Shown piece after piece: positions 44,740 to 58,179 of a stretch of DNA of 64,000 nucleotides (positions are counted from its first letter, which is position 1; the number at the start of each line of letters is the position of its first letter). This DNA is from Actinacidiphila yeochonensis CN732 (GTDB lineage Bacteria > Actinomycetota > Actinomycetes > Streptomycetales > Streptomycetaceae): contig NZ_JQNR01000004.1 of assembly GCF_000745345.1 (NCBI RefSeq), positions 1,054,001 to 1,118,000 on the forward strand. The letters are read 5' to 3'. Under the pieces are notes generated by a model. That model was not told where the DNA came from. It made no database searches and was given only the letters and a program-made list of their open reading frames with translations. Both the position numbers and the translations under genes were made by a program.

Positions 44740-44840
44740 CGAGCCGAGGACCTAACGAGCCGAGGACCTGACGAGCCGAGGACCTGATGATCTGACGACC
44801 AGGTCGCCAGGTCGCCAGGTCGCCAGGTCGCCAGGTCGCC
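44737..44840. repeat. Two adjacent tandem repeats
   Basis: TGACGAGCCGAGGACC (with minor change) is repeated three times at 44737-44784. A run of five exact copies of AGGTCGCC follows at 44801-44840. They fill the gap between the small membrane protein and the IS630 remnant. Confidence 0.85.
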
Positions 44841-44879
44841 AGGGCCGGCGGACCCGGGCGGCCGACCCGGACCCGCCGA

Positions 44880-45476
44880 CCCCGGTTCCGCCGGGGACCC
44901 GGGCCGGTGGCCCGCCGTCTGGGCCGGGGGTCCCGGTCGGGGTCCTAATGCCGGCCGCTGCGTTCGGCCCACTGGCGTCAGGGGTGCGGCTGGAGGTTGA
45001 GCGGGCCGAACTCGTCCATGCGGTGGATGACCTCCGGCTCGCCTTCCTCGCGGAGCAGGATGCGCAGGCCCTTGTGGCTGATGTCCTCGACCACCCCCCT
45101 CGGCGACCAGGAAGTCGGCCGGCCTGACCAGGCTCCACGTCGAAAACGGCAGGTTGTGCTCGGTCGGCTCGGACGTGGCGGTCTCCTTGATCTCCCGGCG
45201 CTCGGGCAGGGTGAAGGTCTTCGGCCGTCCGCCCTTGCCCTTCGGGTGAAGCGTTGCGAAGCCGCCGGCGTCGAAGTTGCGGATCACACCCCGAACCCGG
45301 TCCGCACTGGTGAACGTGACCTCGGCGGTCTTCGCCACGGCCATGCCCTGCGCGGACAGCAGCACCGTCTGGGCCCGGCGCCAGGTCACCACCGCCACAG
45401 TGCCGCGGCGGATGATCCGCGGCAACCGCCGGCCCTCGTCGTCATCCATCTCACGAATTCGTACCCGCTCGGCCAT
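44880..45476 (-). pseudogene. IS630-family transposase remnant
   Basis: The N-terminal helix-turn-helix part is intact from ATG 45476 (MAERVRIREMDDDEGRRLPR, then GRPKTFTLPERREI, FSTWSLVRPADFLVAEG). A single missing base in a G6 run near 45095 shifts the frame. After it comes DISHKGLRILLREEGE, joined directly to EPEVIHRMDEFGPLNLQPHP. The roughly 40 residues that normally lie between are deleted, and two stop codons interrupt QWAERSGRH and DPDRDPRPRRRAT. The DDE catalytic region beyond is absent. Insertion-sequence ends and target duplications were not found. Confidence 0.85.
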
Positions 45477-45527
45477 ACGCACAGCCTGCCAGCGCCCTGG
45501 ACCCTGGCCGCCGGAATCCCGGCCGTG

Positions 45528-45794
45528 TCACACCATTCGGCGGTTCCTCAGCTCGGCGAGCCAACCCCCCACTTGCTCGTCGTCGTGCAGGTAGCCGCCG
45601 CCCTCATCCGCGGGCAGGTCGATCCCCCACAGGAGGTTCAGCGCCCACCACGAGATGTCGTCCCAAGCAAGCCGGTCGTCGGCCACCCACCGCGAAGCCC
45701 AGCGATCAGCCTCATCCCTCGTCAGCCGCCCCTCGACGAGCGACGCGAGGCAACCCTCAACCTCGTCAAGCGTCGGCTGCCCCCCTGCATCCAT
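45528..45794 (-). CDS. Hypothetical protein
   Basis: An 88-aa acidic, Trp-rich soluble protein. It contains LDEVEGCLASLVEGRLTRDE, WASRWVADD and WWALNLLWGIDLPAD, then ends YLHDDEQVGGWLAELRNRR. Small proteins with this look are common near SMI1/Imm-type loci and elsewhere in actinomycetes, but I cannot name a family. ATG 45794 is preferred to GTG 45818 because the latter lacks a ribosome binding site. It sits between the IS630 remnant and the MOSC/FNR gene. Confidence 0.65.
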   Translation of the reverse strand: MDAGGQPTLDEVEGCLASLVEGRLTRDEADRWASRWVADDRLAWDDISWWALNLLWGIDLPADEGGGYLHDDEQVGGWLAELRNRRMV

Positions 45795-45836
45795 GTCCTG
45801 ACCGTACAGCCAGGGCACACCTTGCCGGGAGCGGCA

Positions 45837-50100
<4,264 letters not shown>

Positions 50101-50144
50101 CCACCCGGACCCGGGCCCGGCGCCGAGCGGCGCCAACCGGGTGG
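50101..50144 (+). terminator. Nested hairpin after eno
   Basis: Outer arms CCACCCGG (50101-50108) and CCGGGTGG (50137-50144) enclose inner arms GGCGCC (50119-50124) and GGCGCC (50129-50134) around GAGC. It starts directly at the eno stop codon. Confidence 0.7.
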
Positions 50145-50654
50145 CGGGGAGGGCCGGCGGCGGCGTGGCGCGGTCCGTCGCCGGCCGTGTCGCGCACCGC
50201 TTCCAGGGCCACGGGAACCTCGTGGCAGTCCTCGGCGAAGCGCCGGAACGCTTCCGGCGAGCGGTCGACCAGGAGTCCGAACAAGCCCGTTGCCCCGTCG
50301 GGGTCGGAACACCCGGCGGGGAAGTCGACAACGCCGTGCCGCCACCGACCATCCGCTGCCTCCCGCCACGGGCAGGCCGTTCACGCCCAGTAGCAGGGCC
50401 GGGAGCCGGATTGATCACCTGGCGACAGGTGAGCGCGCGAGCCCGCCAGTACCGAGGCCGGTCGCGCGCGGACCGGGCGGCCGGCGGACGGTGGTGGGGG
50501 CGGCCCAGAGCCGAGCGGCCGTCGCCTGACACCCTGCCCCTCCGCCACCCGGGTGACACAGGTGGCCGATCCCGTGGCGATATGTACCGTATGGGACCAG
50601 TGCCCGGAACCGGCGCGGAGCAGCCACGGGGAACGGCGGACGAGGGAGGGCCGG
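50145..50654. other. Intergenic region with a possible gene remnant
   Basis: About 510 bases without a convincing gene. On the minus strand 50170-50330 encodes a protein-like stretch (FGLLVDRSPEAFRRFAEDCH, then EVPVALEAVRDTAGD) with no good start or stop, perhaps the relic of an inactivated gene. The promoter of the phosphatase gene at 50655 must lie at the right end. Confidence 0.35.
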
Positions 50655-51896
50655 ATGGCGCGGGGCGAGGGCGGTGCGGGCACCGGCCGACGGCGGGTGG
50701 TGCGCTGGCGCCGGCCCTTCCCGACCGCCGAGCCGTCGCTGCGCGTCCGCGACGTCGACGTCACCTGGCTGCTGCCGCTGCTGCTGCTGGTGGCGATCGC
50801 CTTCCTCGACTGGAACAGCTCCGGCGAGTTCCGCGTCGTCACCTGGATCGTCCTGGTCCCGCTGACCGCCTCCGCGCTGTCCGGGCCGCTGCCCACCCTG
50901 GTGTTCGCCGTCCTCGCGCCGCTGGTCTACCTCGGGCTGGACCGGGCCTGGCCGAGCCGGGAGCGGATGGGCGCCGGCGACTTCCTGCTGGTGGTGGCCT
51001 GCGGGGTCGGCGCCGTCGTGGCCTCCTGGCTGCGCCTGCGGGCCGGCCGCCGGACCCTGAGGATGCAGGACGCCGCCGAGGCCACCCGCAATGTCGTCCT
51101 GCGGCCCATCCCGCAGGGCATCGGCGGCCTCGACCTGGCCGACGTCTACCTCGCAGCCGACTCCCAGGCCCGTATCGGCGGCGACTTCTACGACGTGGTG
51201 CCCAGTCCGCACGGCGCCCGCGTGATCCTGGGGGACGTCCAGGGCAAGGGCATCGGCGCGGTCTCGGCGGCCGGCGCGCTGGCCGGCACCTTCCGCGAGG
51301 CCGGCTGGCACGAGCCGGACCTGGCGGTGGTGGCCGGCCGCCTGGAGCAGCGCATGCTCCGCAACAACGCCTACATGAAGGACCTGGGCACGCCCGCCGA
51401 CCGGTTCGCCACCGCGGTGCTCATCAGCTTCCCGCCGCCCGGGCCGGGCGGCACCGTGCCGGGCTGGATCGAGCTGGTCAACTGCGGCCACGAGGCGCCG
51501 CTGGCGCTGTCCCGGCGCGAGGTGCGCGCGCTGCCCAGCGGCACCGGGGCCCCGCTGGGCCTGGCCCGGCTGACCGGACTCGCGCCGCGCACGCTGCGCG
51601 TCCCCTTCGGTCCGGACGAGACGCTGCTGCTCTTCACCGACGGCGTCACCGAGGCGCGCGACCGGCACGGGGAGTTCCTGCCGCTGCGCGCCGTCCTGGA
51701 GCGGGCGCTGGCCGCCGACCCCGCCGGCGCGACGACCCCGCGTTCGCTCGTGGCCCTGGTGGAGGCGGCTGTCCGCGCGCACAGCGTCGGCGCCCTCCAC
51801 GACGACACGGCGATCCTGGCCGTCCGCCGGCTGCGCCCCGCGATTCCGGCGGTGCTCGACGAGGACGCGCTCGGCGGCGGACGCGACGACGGCTGA
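50655..51896 (+). CDS. Membrane SpoIIE/PP2C-family phosphatase
   Basis: A 413-aa membrane phosphatase. Residues 30-140 contain three or four transmembrane helices (WLLPLLLLVAIAFLDW, VVTWIVLVPLTASALS, GDFLLVVACGVGAVVASWLR). The cytoplasmic SpoIIE domain follows from about 165 (QARIGGDFYDVVPSPHGARV, LGDVQGKGIGAVSAAGALAG, TLLLFTDGVTEARDRHG, LHDDTAILAVRR), with the metal-binding Asp residues in place. No PAS or ATPase domain is fused. It probably dephosphorylates an anti-anti-sigma factor elsewhere. ATG 50655 follows GAGGGAGGG. Confidence 0.93.
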   Translation: MARGEGGAGTGRRRVVRWRRPFPTAEPSLRVRDVDVTWLLPLLLLVAIAFLDWNSSGEFRVVTWIVLVPLTASALSGPLPTLVFAVLAPLVYLGLDRAWPSRERMGAGDFLLVVACGVGAVVASWLRLRAGRRTLRMQDAAEATRNVVLRPIPQGIGGLDLADVYLAADSQARIGGDFYDVVPSPHGARVILGDVQGKGIGAVSAAGALAGTFREAGWHEPDLAVVAGRLEQRMLRNNAYMKDLGTPADRFATAVLISFPPPGPGGTVPGWIELVNCGHEAPLALSRREVRALPSGTGAPLGLARLTGLAPRTLRVPFGPDETLLLFTDGVTEARDRHGEFLPLRAVLERALAADPAGATTPRSLVALVEAAVRAHSVGALHDDTAILAVRRLRPAIPAVLDEDALGGGRDDG

Positions 51897-51958
51897 GGCG
51901 CGGCGCGCGCGGCTGCGCGTCCGGGCTGGGCGCGGCCGCCGGAAAGGGTCCCGCGACG

Positions 51959-52041
51959 GTCCCGCGAGGTTCCGTCTGCCGTCCCGCGAGGTTCCGCGGC
52001 CGTCCCGCGAGGTTCCGCGGCCGTCCCGCGAGGCTCCTCGG
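51959..52041. repeat. 21-bp tandem repeat, about four units
   Basis: GTCCCGCGAGGTTCCG recurs at 51959, 51981, 52002 and (variant) 52023, a period of 21-22 bases. It lies in the 310-base gap between the phosphatase and GH76 genes; no gene is seen there. Confidence 0.8.
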
Positions 52042-52096
52042 TCGGCGGGCCCGTCACCGGCCGTTCGCTTCCCGACTTCCGTGCGTGCGCGTTCCG

Positions 52097-52144
52097 TTGA
52101 CGCGGCGCGGCGCTGTGGCTACGGTCCCAGGAGAGCGCTCTCTC
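52097..52144 (+). promoter_or_regulatory. GH76 promoter with palindromic operator
   Basis: TTGACG (52097-52102), a 17-base spacer and TACGGT (52120-52125) form a good promoter. Directly downstream is the perfect 16-bp palindrome AGGAGAGCGCTCTCCT (52129-52144). The central CG and position are those of LacI-family operators. It differs from the CebR box. Confidence 0.8.
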
Positions 52145-52206
52145 CTCCTTGGTGGCGTGTGATCCCGGGCGCCACCGTCGACGCGGACCAGGCTCAGGAG
52201 CCCCCC

Positions 52207-53664
52207 ATGAGTGCAAGACCACGTGGGACGACCGTACTCACGGTCGTGCTGACAACGATGTCAACCCTACTGGCGGTACTGCTCGCCACGCCGGCCACCA
52301 CGGCTGCCGCGGCCAACGCGAGCATCTGCAACCGCTACTGCGACACGCGCGACCCGGCGCTCAGCCCGACGGACCGCCAGCCGGTGACCGCCGCGGTCGA
52401 CTCCCGCACGCTCGTGCTCCACTTCGACGACACCGACGCGATGGGCTGGGCGTCGATCGGGGGCGGCGGCGCGGGCGACGAGGTGTGGCTGGACCGGTCC
52501 ATGGACGGCGGCCGCACGTGGAGCGACGGCAGCAAGCTCGGCGACACCAAGGTGCCCTCCGGCCAGACCGGCTGGCGCACCCTGATGTACAACGTGGACG
52601 ACTGGAACACCGAGGGCGTCGGCGCCCTGCGCGCCTGCGGCGAGCCGGCCGGCAGCTCCGACATCGCCTGCACCCCGTGGGCGCGCACCACATGGAACGC
52701 CGGCGAGCGCCGCACCGCGGCCGCCACCGCGCTGATGATGTCGTACGACCGCGGTTCCAAGCTCTTCGGCGGCAACGGCTGGTGGACCAGCGCCAACGCG
52801 CTCACCGCGATCATCGACAACATCCGGGACACCGGCATGGGCAGCTACGAGTACGCCATCGCCGACACCTACAACGCCAACCTCGGCGCCCAGGACGGCA
52901 ACTTCACCAACGAGTACCTCGACGACACGGGGTGGTGGGGACTGGCGTGGGTGGACGCCTACGACCTGACCGGCGACAGCCGGTACCTCGCCACCGCCCG
53001 CACCGACGCCGACCACATGTGGGCCAACTGGAACAGCACCTGCGGCGGCGGCGTGCGGTGGAACACCGGCGGCGAGTACAAGAACGCCGTCACCAACGAG
53101 CTGTTCCTCGAACTGGACGCGGCGCTGCACAACCGGATCTCCGGCGACACCACCTACCTGAACCGGGCCCAGCAGGAGTGGTCCTGGTTCAGCGCCAGCG
53201 GCATGATCAACAGCAGCCACATGATCAACGACGGCCTCAGCGACGCCTGCGTCAACAACGGCCAGACCACCTGGACGTACAACCAGGGTGTGATCCTTGG
53301 CGGGTTGACCGAGCTGTACAAGGCGACCGGCGACAGCAGCCTGCTGACCACCGCCCGCACGCTGGCCGGCGCCTCCACCGTGGGCCTGGAGTCGAACGGC
53401 GTGCTGCGCGAGCCCGGTGAGGGCGACTCCTGCACCGGCGACGGCCCGTCCTTCAAGGGCGCCTACGTGCGCGGGCTCGGCCGGCTCAACTCCCAGCTCT
53501 CCGACCACCCGTACTCCTCCACTCTGAGCGCCTGGGCCGCCTCGGCGTACGCCAACGACCGCGACGCGCTCGACCAGTACGGCCCGCACTGGGCCGGCGG
53601 CGCCGGCAGCAGCGACTACGGCTGCCAGCAGAGCGTCCTGGACCTGCTCAACGCGGCCGGCTGA
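52207..53664 (+). CDS. Secreted GH76 alpha-1,6-mannanase
   Basis: A 485-aa extracellular glycoside hydrolase family 76 enzyme, acting on alpha-1,6-mannan backbones such as yeast or actinobacterial mannan. The signal peptide is TVLTVVLTTMSTLLAVLLAT before AAAANASICN. The catalytic Asp pair is in NEYLDDTGWWGLAW. GH76 segments include NGWWTSANALTAIIDNIRD, NAVTNELFLELDAALHNR and TWTYNQGVILGGLTELYKAT. Residues 40-135 are an N-terminal domain rich in Asp/Trp. Its own LacI-type palindrome upstream suggests mannan-oligosaccharide induction. Confidence 0.93.
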   Translation: MSARPRGTTVLTVVLTTMSTLLAVLLATPATTAAAANASICNRYCDTRDPALSPTDRQPVTAAVDSRTLVLHFDDTDAMGWASIGGGGAGDEVWLDRSMDGGRTWSDGSKLGDTKVPSGQTGWRTLMYNVDDWNTEGVGALRACGEPAGSSDIACTPWARTTWNAGERRTAAATALMMSYDRGSKLFGGNGWWTSANALTAIIDNIRDTGMGSYEYAIADTYNANLGAQDGNFTNEYLDDTGWWGLAWVDAYDLTGDSRYLATARTDADHMWANWNSTCGGGVRWNTGGEYKNAVTNELFLELDAALHNRISGDTTYLNRAQQEWSWFSASGMINSSHMINDGLSDACVNNGQTTWTYNQGVILGGLTELYKATGDSSLLTTARTLAGASTVGLESNGVLREPGEGDSCTGDGPSFKGAYVRGLGRLNSQLSDHPYSSTLSAWAASAYANDRDALDQYGPHWAGGAGSSDYGCQQSVLDLLNAAG

Positions 53665-53704
53665 GCCCCCGCGCGGGACTACGCGAACCCCGCTGGCCCG
53701 GTGA

Positions 53705-53727
53705 TCCGCTGACGTCACGTCAGCGGA
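53705..53727. terminator. Perfect hairpin between convergent genes
   Basis: TCCGCTGACG (53705-53714) pairs with CGTCAGCGGA (53718-53727) around a TCA loop. It lies between the GH76 and acid phosphatase genes, which converge, so it can terminate both. Confidence 0.75.
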
Positions 53728-53829
53728 CCACCAGGCGAAGCCGGGACGCCGGGACCGGGCCGCCCCGCGGAGCGCGCCAGCGGGCTCGGCGGTTCTCGGC
53801 GGCTACCGGTGGCTCAGCGGCTCCGTGGC

Positions 53830-55437
53830 TCAGCGGGGGCCGTCGGAGCGCTTGCGGTGGAGCGTGAACTGCTCGAAGACGGACAGCCGGCCCTCGGGCT
53901 TGTCGACGTTGTAGTACGTGACGTGCATGCGGGTGGTGTCGCCCGGGAAGCGGCCGGGGTCGACGGTGAAGGCGGCGAAGCCGTAGGGGTGGTCCACGTC
54001 GCGCACCGCGCTCCACACGGCCTCCTCCTTGGTGAAGACGGAGGCGCGCTTGCCGTTGGACCCCACCGGGGCCACGGAGGTGATCACCTTGGCCGAACCG
54101 TCCTTGAAGAAGGTCTGGTTGCTGGTGCCGGAGACCCCGCCTCCGCCGAGCACCATGTGGACGGTGCCCAGGTTGGTGTCGATGTCGTCGGTCCGGGTGG
54201 AGGCCGGGGCCGGGGTGAGCGTCTCACTGCCGGAGACCACGCCGCGCACCGCGAGGGAGCGCTCGTAGTCGTGCTCGTGCCCGCACACCACCAGATCGAC
54301 CTGGTAGCGGTCGAAGAGCGGCCCGTACGTGGCGCGCAGGCCGAGGTCGGCGCCGTTGAAGTCGGCGGAGCTGATCATCACCTGGTGCATCGCCACGACC
54401 ACCCAGTCGATGTCGCGGCTCGCCCGGGCGGCCTTCAACTCCTTCTCCAGGAAGGCGAGCTGGCGCCCTCCGGAGTAGCCGTTGACGTAGATGTCGCCGC
54501 CGTCCTGGAGGCAGTTGTCGTCGTTCTGCAGCACGATCACCCGCACCGAGCCGGCGGTGAACGCATACCAGAGCCCGGCGAGTTCGGCGTCGGTCTCGGT
54601 GGACGGGAGCTGGAAGTACGTCTGGAACGCGCCGAAGCCCACCGGACCGTTGCCCGACTCGATCTCGTGGTTGCCGGCGGCCGGCATCCAGGGCCGGAAG
54701 CGGGCCGAACGCTCGTTGTTGGCGAAGAAGTTGTTCCAGGTGCGGACCCGGTCCACGTCCAGGTTGGCGTAGCACAGGTCGCCGTTGAGCAGGTGGAACA
54801 GGGGCGCGACCTGCTCGATGCCGGTGACCACGTCCTTGGTGGCCGGGGTGGAGTTGGCGTCCAGGCCCACCGTGCCGTCGGCGTTCCACGTCACCTGCGG
54901 CGCGGACTGGTCGCCGAAGCTGGTGAACGTCAGCGGCCTCCGTCCGCGCGGCGCGGTGGTGAACGTGCCGGTGCCCGGGGTGGAGCCGTCGTGCGAGGCC
55001 ACGTACAGGTACTCGGTGCCGGGGGCGAGCCCGTCCAGCAGCGCGTGGTGGACGTACACGACCCGGCCGGACTTGCCGTCGGTGTAGCTGCGGGTGCGCG
55101 CCTGGGCGCCCTGCCCGAGCCCGTGCTCCAGCGTGCCGTACAGCACCCGGGGGCGCTTGACCGGCCCGTCGGTCAGCCAGGACACCACCATCTGGCTCGC
55201 CGGATCGGCGCCGAACTCCAGGTGCAGGCCCTGGATCGGGGGCGCGCCCCCGGCGTCGGGGGAGGGGAGGAACGCGGCGGTGGACCCGGACGGGGCGGCG
55301 GCGGCCGGCGTCGCGCCCAGCAGCGGCGCGGCCACCGCGGCGGCCCCCGCGGTGCCGAGCATGCCGACGGCGGTGCGCCGGCCGATGCGCTGCCCGGACG
55401 GCTCCTGCGGCGTCGCGTTCGTGTTGTTTGCGACCAT
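53830..55437 (-). CDS. Tat-exported purple acid phosphatase/metallophosphoesterase
   Basis: A 535-aa secreted phosphatase. The twin-arginine signal is GRRTAVGMLGTAGAAAVAAP. An N-terminal fibronectin-like PAP domain (LEFGADPASQMVVSWLTDG) is followed by the metallophosphoesterase core with all five metal motifs: FGDQSA, NGDLCYANL, AAGNHEIE, VVAMHQVM and CGHEHDYERS. It releases phosphate from organic phosphoesters outside the cell. ATG 55437 is the start. It is divergent from a phospholipase C, a natural partner in phosphate scavenging. Confidence 0.95.
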   Translation of the reverse strand: MVANNTNATPQEPSGQRIGRRTAVGMLGTAGAAAVAAPLLGATPAAAAPSGSTAAFLPSPDAGGAPPIQGLHLEFGADPASQMVVSWLTDGPVKRPRVLYGTLEHGLGQGAQARTRSYTDGKSGRVVYVHHALLDGLAPGTEYLYVASHDGSTPGTGTFTTAPRGRRPLTFTSFGDQSAPQVTWNADGTVGLDANSTPATKDVVTGIEQVAPLFHLLNGDLCYANLDVDRVRTWNNFFANNERSARFRPWMPAAGNHEIESGNGPVGFGAFQTYFQLPSTETDAELAGLWYAFTAGSVRVIVLQNDDNCLQDGGDIYVNGYSGGRQLAFLEKELKAARASRDIDWVVVAMHQVMISSADFNGADLGLRATYGPLFDRYQVDLVVCGHEHDYERSLAVRGVVSGSETLTPAPASTRTDDIDTNLGTVHMVLGGGGVSGTSNQTFFKDGSAKVITSVAPVGSNGKRASVFTKEEAVWSAVRDVDHPYGFAAFTVDPGRFPGDTTRMHVTYYNVDKPEGRLSVFEQFTLHRKRSDGPR

Positions 55438-55932
55438 CTGTGCTCCTCGGTGCGAAGGCGCGGTTCGTCGTGCGGGGACGGGCACGGGCGCGGTACGGGC
55501 GGTACGGGCACTGCGGGCGGTACGGGCGGTACGGGTGGCGGGGGCCCTCCGCGGGCCCCGCCGCCGGTGCGGCGCGGCGCTGCTTTCGGGCCACCGACCG
55601 TCGTGCAGGCTTCCGCCCCCCGGCGACATCCGGTTGAACAAGGGATGGCCGCCGGACGGCGGCTGCTCCCTCCGGAGGCGCCGCGACCGGGACGAGCGGC
55701 GCCGTCCGGCGCCGGACCGCCCGCCGCGCGGCCGGCCACCCGTCCGGTCCGCGCCGTCCCGGGTCCGCCGGCGGGGGCTGTTCGCCACGCGTACCGCCGG
55801 ATGCCACCTCGCGGCAACGGGTCCTTCGCCCGCGATCGCTGACCTTGGACCGCCCCGCCCCACCGCTGGACCGGGCCCGACCCGGGCCCGTACCGAGCCA
55901 CCGCACACCCGAGCCAAAGGGGTCTCGCGAGC
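55438..55932. other. Divergent promoter region of acid phosphatase and phospholipase C
   Basis: About 495 bases without a gene. It contains (ggtacgggc)-type repeats at about 55490-55540. Two weak PHO-box-like sites fit the 7-4-7 layout imperfectly: GGCGACA-4-GTTGAAC on the plus strand (55622-55639; minus-strand reading GTTCAAC) and GTTCGCC-4-GTACCGC (55780-55797). Neither is a strong match. Confidence 0.4.
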
Positions 55933-57990
55933 ATGAACGAACCCAACCGGCGCCGTTTCCTGCAGACCGCCGGAGCCACCCTCGGCTTCGCCGCGCTGTC
56001 CGGGAGCATCACCCGCGCCGCCGCCATCCCCGCCGCGCGGCGCACCGGGACCCTGCGGGACGTCGAGCACGTCGTCGTCCTGATGCAGGAGAACCGCTCC
56101 TTCGACCACTACTTCGGCTCGCTGCGCGGGGTGCGCGGCTTCGGCGACCCCCGCCCGGCGACGCTGCCCGGCGGCAAGAGCGTGTGGCACCAGCCGAACG
56201 GCACCGGCGGCGAGGTGCTGCCCTACCACCCCGAGGCCAAGGACCTGGGCCTGCAGTTCATCGAGGGCCTCAACCACGAGTGGACCGGCAGCCACGCCGC
56301 CGTCAACGGCGGCCGCTACGACCAGTGGATCGCCGCCAAGTCCCCGGCCACCATGGCCTACCTGACCCGGCAGGACATCCCCTTCCACTACGCGCTCGCC
56401 GACGCCTTCACGGTCTGCGACGCCTACCACTGCTCGCTGATCGGCGGCACCGACCCCAACCGCTACTACATGTGGACCGGTTGGACCGGCAACGACGGCA
56501 AGGGCGGCGGCCCGGTCGTCGACAACTCCGAACTCGGCTACGCCTGGACCACCTACCCCGAGCGGCTGGAGCAGGCCGGGATCTCCTGGAAGATCTACCA
56601 GGACGCCGGCGACGGCCTGGACGCCGCCGGCGGCTGGGGCTGGATCGAGGACGCCTACCGCGGCAACTACGGCGACAACTCCCTTCTGTACTTCGACCAG
56701 TACCGCAACGCCAGGCCCGGCGACCCGCTCTACGACAAGGCCCGCACCGGCACGAACGTCAAGGGCGGGGACGGCTACTTCGACCAGCTGCGCGCCGACG
56801 TCACCGCCGGCCGGCTGCCGCAGGTCTCGTGGATCGCCGCGCCCGAGGCGTTCTCCGAGCACCCCAACTGGCCCGCGAACTACGGCGCCTGGTACGTCTC
56901 CCAGGTGCTGGACGCGCTCACCGCCGACCCCGAGGTGTGGGCCAGGACGGTCCTGCTGATCACCTACGACGAGAACGACGGCTACTTCGACCACGTGGTG
57001 CCGCCGTTCGCCGCCGCCGAGGGCCAGGGCGGCTCCACCGTCGACACCGCCCTGGAGCACTTCGCCGGCGACTCCACCTACGCGCCCGGCCCCTACGGGC
57101 TCGGCCAGCGGGTGCCGATGCTGGTGGTCTCGCCGTGGAGCACCGGCGGCTACGTCTGCTCCGAGACGTTCGACCACACCTCGATCATCCGGTTTCTGGA
57201 GCGCCGCTTCGGGGTGCACGAGCCGCAGATCTCGCCGTGGCGCCGCGCCGTGTGCGGTGACCTCACCTCCGCGTTCGACTTCTCCCTCCGCCAGGACCGT
57301 CCGGTGCGGCTGCCGGACACCGAGGGCTTCCAGCCGCAGGACTCCGACCGGCACGACTCCTACGTGCCCGTGCCGCCCGCCCAGCAGGCCCTGCCCCGGC
57401 AGGAGAAGGGCCACCGGCCGGCCCGGCCGCTGCGCTACGTGCCGCAGACCGACGCCGCCGCGGACCCGGCCCGCGGGCACGTCACCCTCACCTTCGGCGG
57501 CGGCCCGGAGGCCGGCGCCGCCTTCACCGTCACCGCCGCCGACCGCACCGACGGACCCTGGACGTACACGGCCGCGGCCGGCCGTACCCTGTCCGGCAGT
57601 TGGGACACGGCCGGCACCCAGGGCGGCTACGACCTGACCGTGCACGGCCCCAACGGCTACCTGTGCGCCTTCGCCGGGACCGTGCACCGCTCCGGTCCCG
57701 AGGTGATCGCCCGCCACGAGGGTGCCACCGGCCGGGTGGACCTCACCCTGGTCAACGACGGTGCCACGGACGTCCGTTTCACCGTCCGCGACGGCTACGC
57801 GGGCCATCAGCGCACCGTCGTGGTCCGGGCCGGCCGCCGCACCGGCTACCCGGTGGAGACCTCGGCGAGCGGGCACTGGTACGACGTCACCGTCGTCACC
57901 GACCACGACCCGGCCTTCGCCCGCCGGTTCGCCGGCCACGTGGAGACCGGCCGCCCCAGCGTCAGCGACCCCGCGATCGCGACGGCCTGA
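55933..57990 (+). CDS. plc: Phosphocholine-specific phospholipase C, Tat-exported
   Basis: A 685-aa secreted phospholipase C of the bacterial acid-phosphatase-superfamily type. The Tat signal is NRRRFLQTAGATLGFAALSG. The catalytic nucleophile region VVVLMQENRSFDHYFGSLRG is complete; later active-site motifs are TYDENDGYFDHVVPP and FDHTSIIRFLERRFG. Two C-terminal DUF756-like domains follow (about 520-600 and 600-675). It hydrolyses phosphatidylcholine to diacylglycerol and phosphocholine. The divergent purple acid phosphatase could then free the phosphate. A strong hairpin terminator follows. Confidence 0.95.
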   Translation: MNEPNRRRFLQTAGATLGFAALSGSITRAAAIPAARRTGTLRDVEHVVVLMQENRSFDHYFGSLRGVRGFGDPRPATLPGGKSVWHQPNGTGGEVLPYHPEAKDLGLQFIEGLNHEWTGSHAAVNGGRYDQWIAAKSPATMAYLTRQDIPFHYALADAFTVCDAYHCSLIGGTDPNRYYMWTGWTGNDGKGGGPVVDNSELGYAWTTYPERLEQAGISWKIYQDAGDGLDAAGGWGWIEDAYRGNYGDNSLLYFDQYRNARPGDPLYDKARTGTNVKGGDGYFDQLRADVTAGRLPQVSWIAAPEAFSEHPNWPANYGAWYVSQVLDALTADPEVWARTVLLITYDENDGYFDHVVPPFAAAEGQGGSTVDTALEHFAGDSTYAPGPYGLGQRVPMLVVSPWSTGGYVCSETFDHTSIIRFLERRFGVHEPQISPWRRAVCGDLTSAFDFSLRQDRPVRLPDTEGFQPQDSDRHDSYVPVPPAQQALPRQEKGHRPARPLRYVPQTDAAADPARGHVTLTFGGGPEAGAAFTVTAADRTDGPWTYTAAAGRTLSGSWDTAGTQGGYDLTVHGPNGYLCAFAGTVHRSGPEVIARHEGATGRVDLTLVNDGATDVRFTVRDGYAGHQRTVVVRAGRRTGYPVETSASGHWYDVTVVTDHDPAFARRFAGHVETGRPSVSDPAIATA

Positions 57991-58014
57991 CCCGCGACCG
58001 CCGCCCGCGCGTAC

Positions 58015-58048
58015 CGCTCCCCCCGGGCAGCACCGCCCGGGGGGAGCG
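58015..58048 (+). terminator. Strong hairpin after the phospholipase C gene
   Basis: CGCTCCCCCCGGGC (58015-58028) pairs perfectly with GCCCGGGGGGAGCG (58035-58048), a 14-bp stem with an AGCACC loop, 24 bases past the stop. Confidence 0.85.
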
Positions 58049-58179
58049 CCGTTCCCGTCCTCCAACGGCCCGGCTACCCGCGGCAGGCGCCGCCGCCGAG
58101 GGGCCTTGAGCCGGCTCTCGTCGCGACGACACACGGCCTGACGGCCGCGCTGTCCCGTTGGGCCGGCGGCGTGGACACG

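Noticed and set aside
53830..58134. A 1434-codon minus-strand open frame
   Set aside because: Only the part from 55437 to 53830 (acid phosphatase) is real; the remainder is antisense to the phospholipase C gene.
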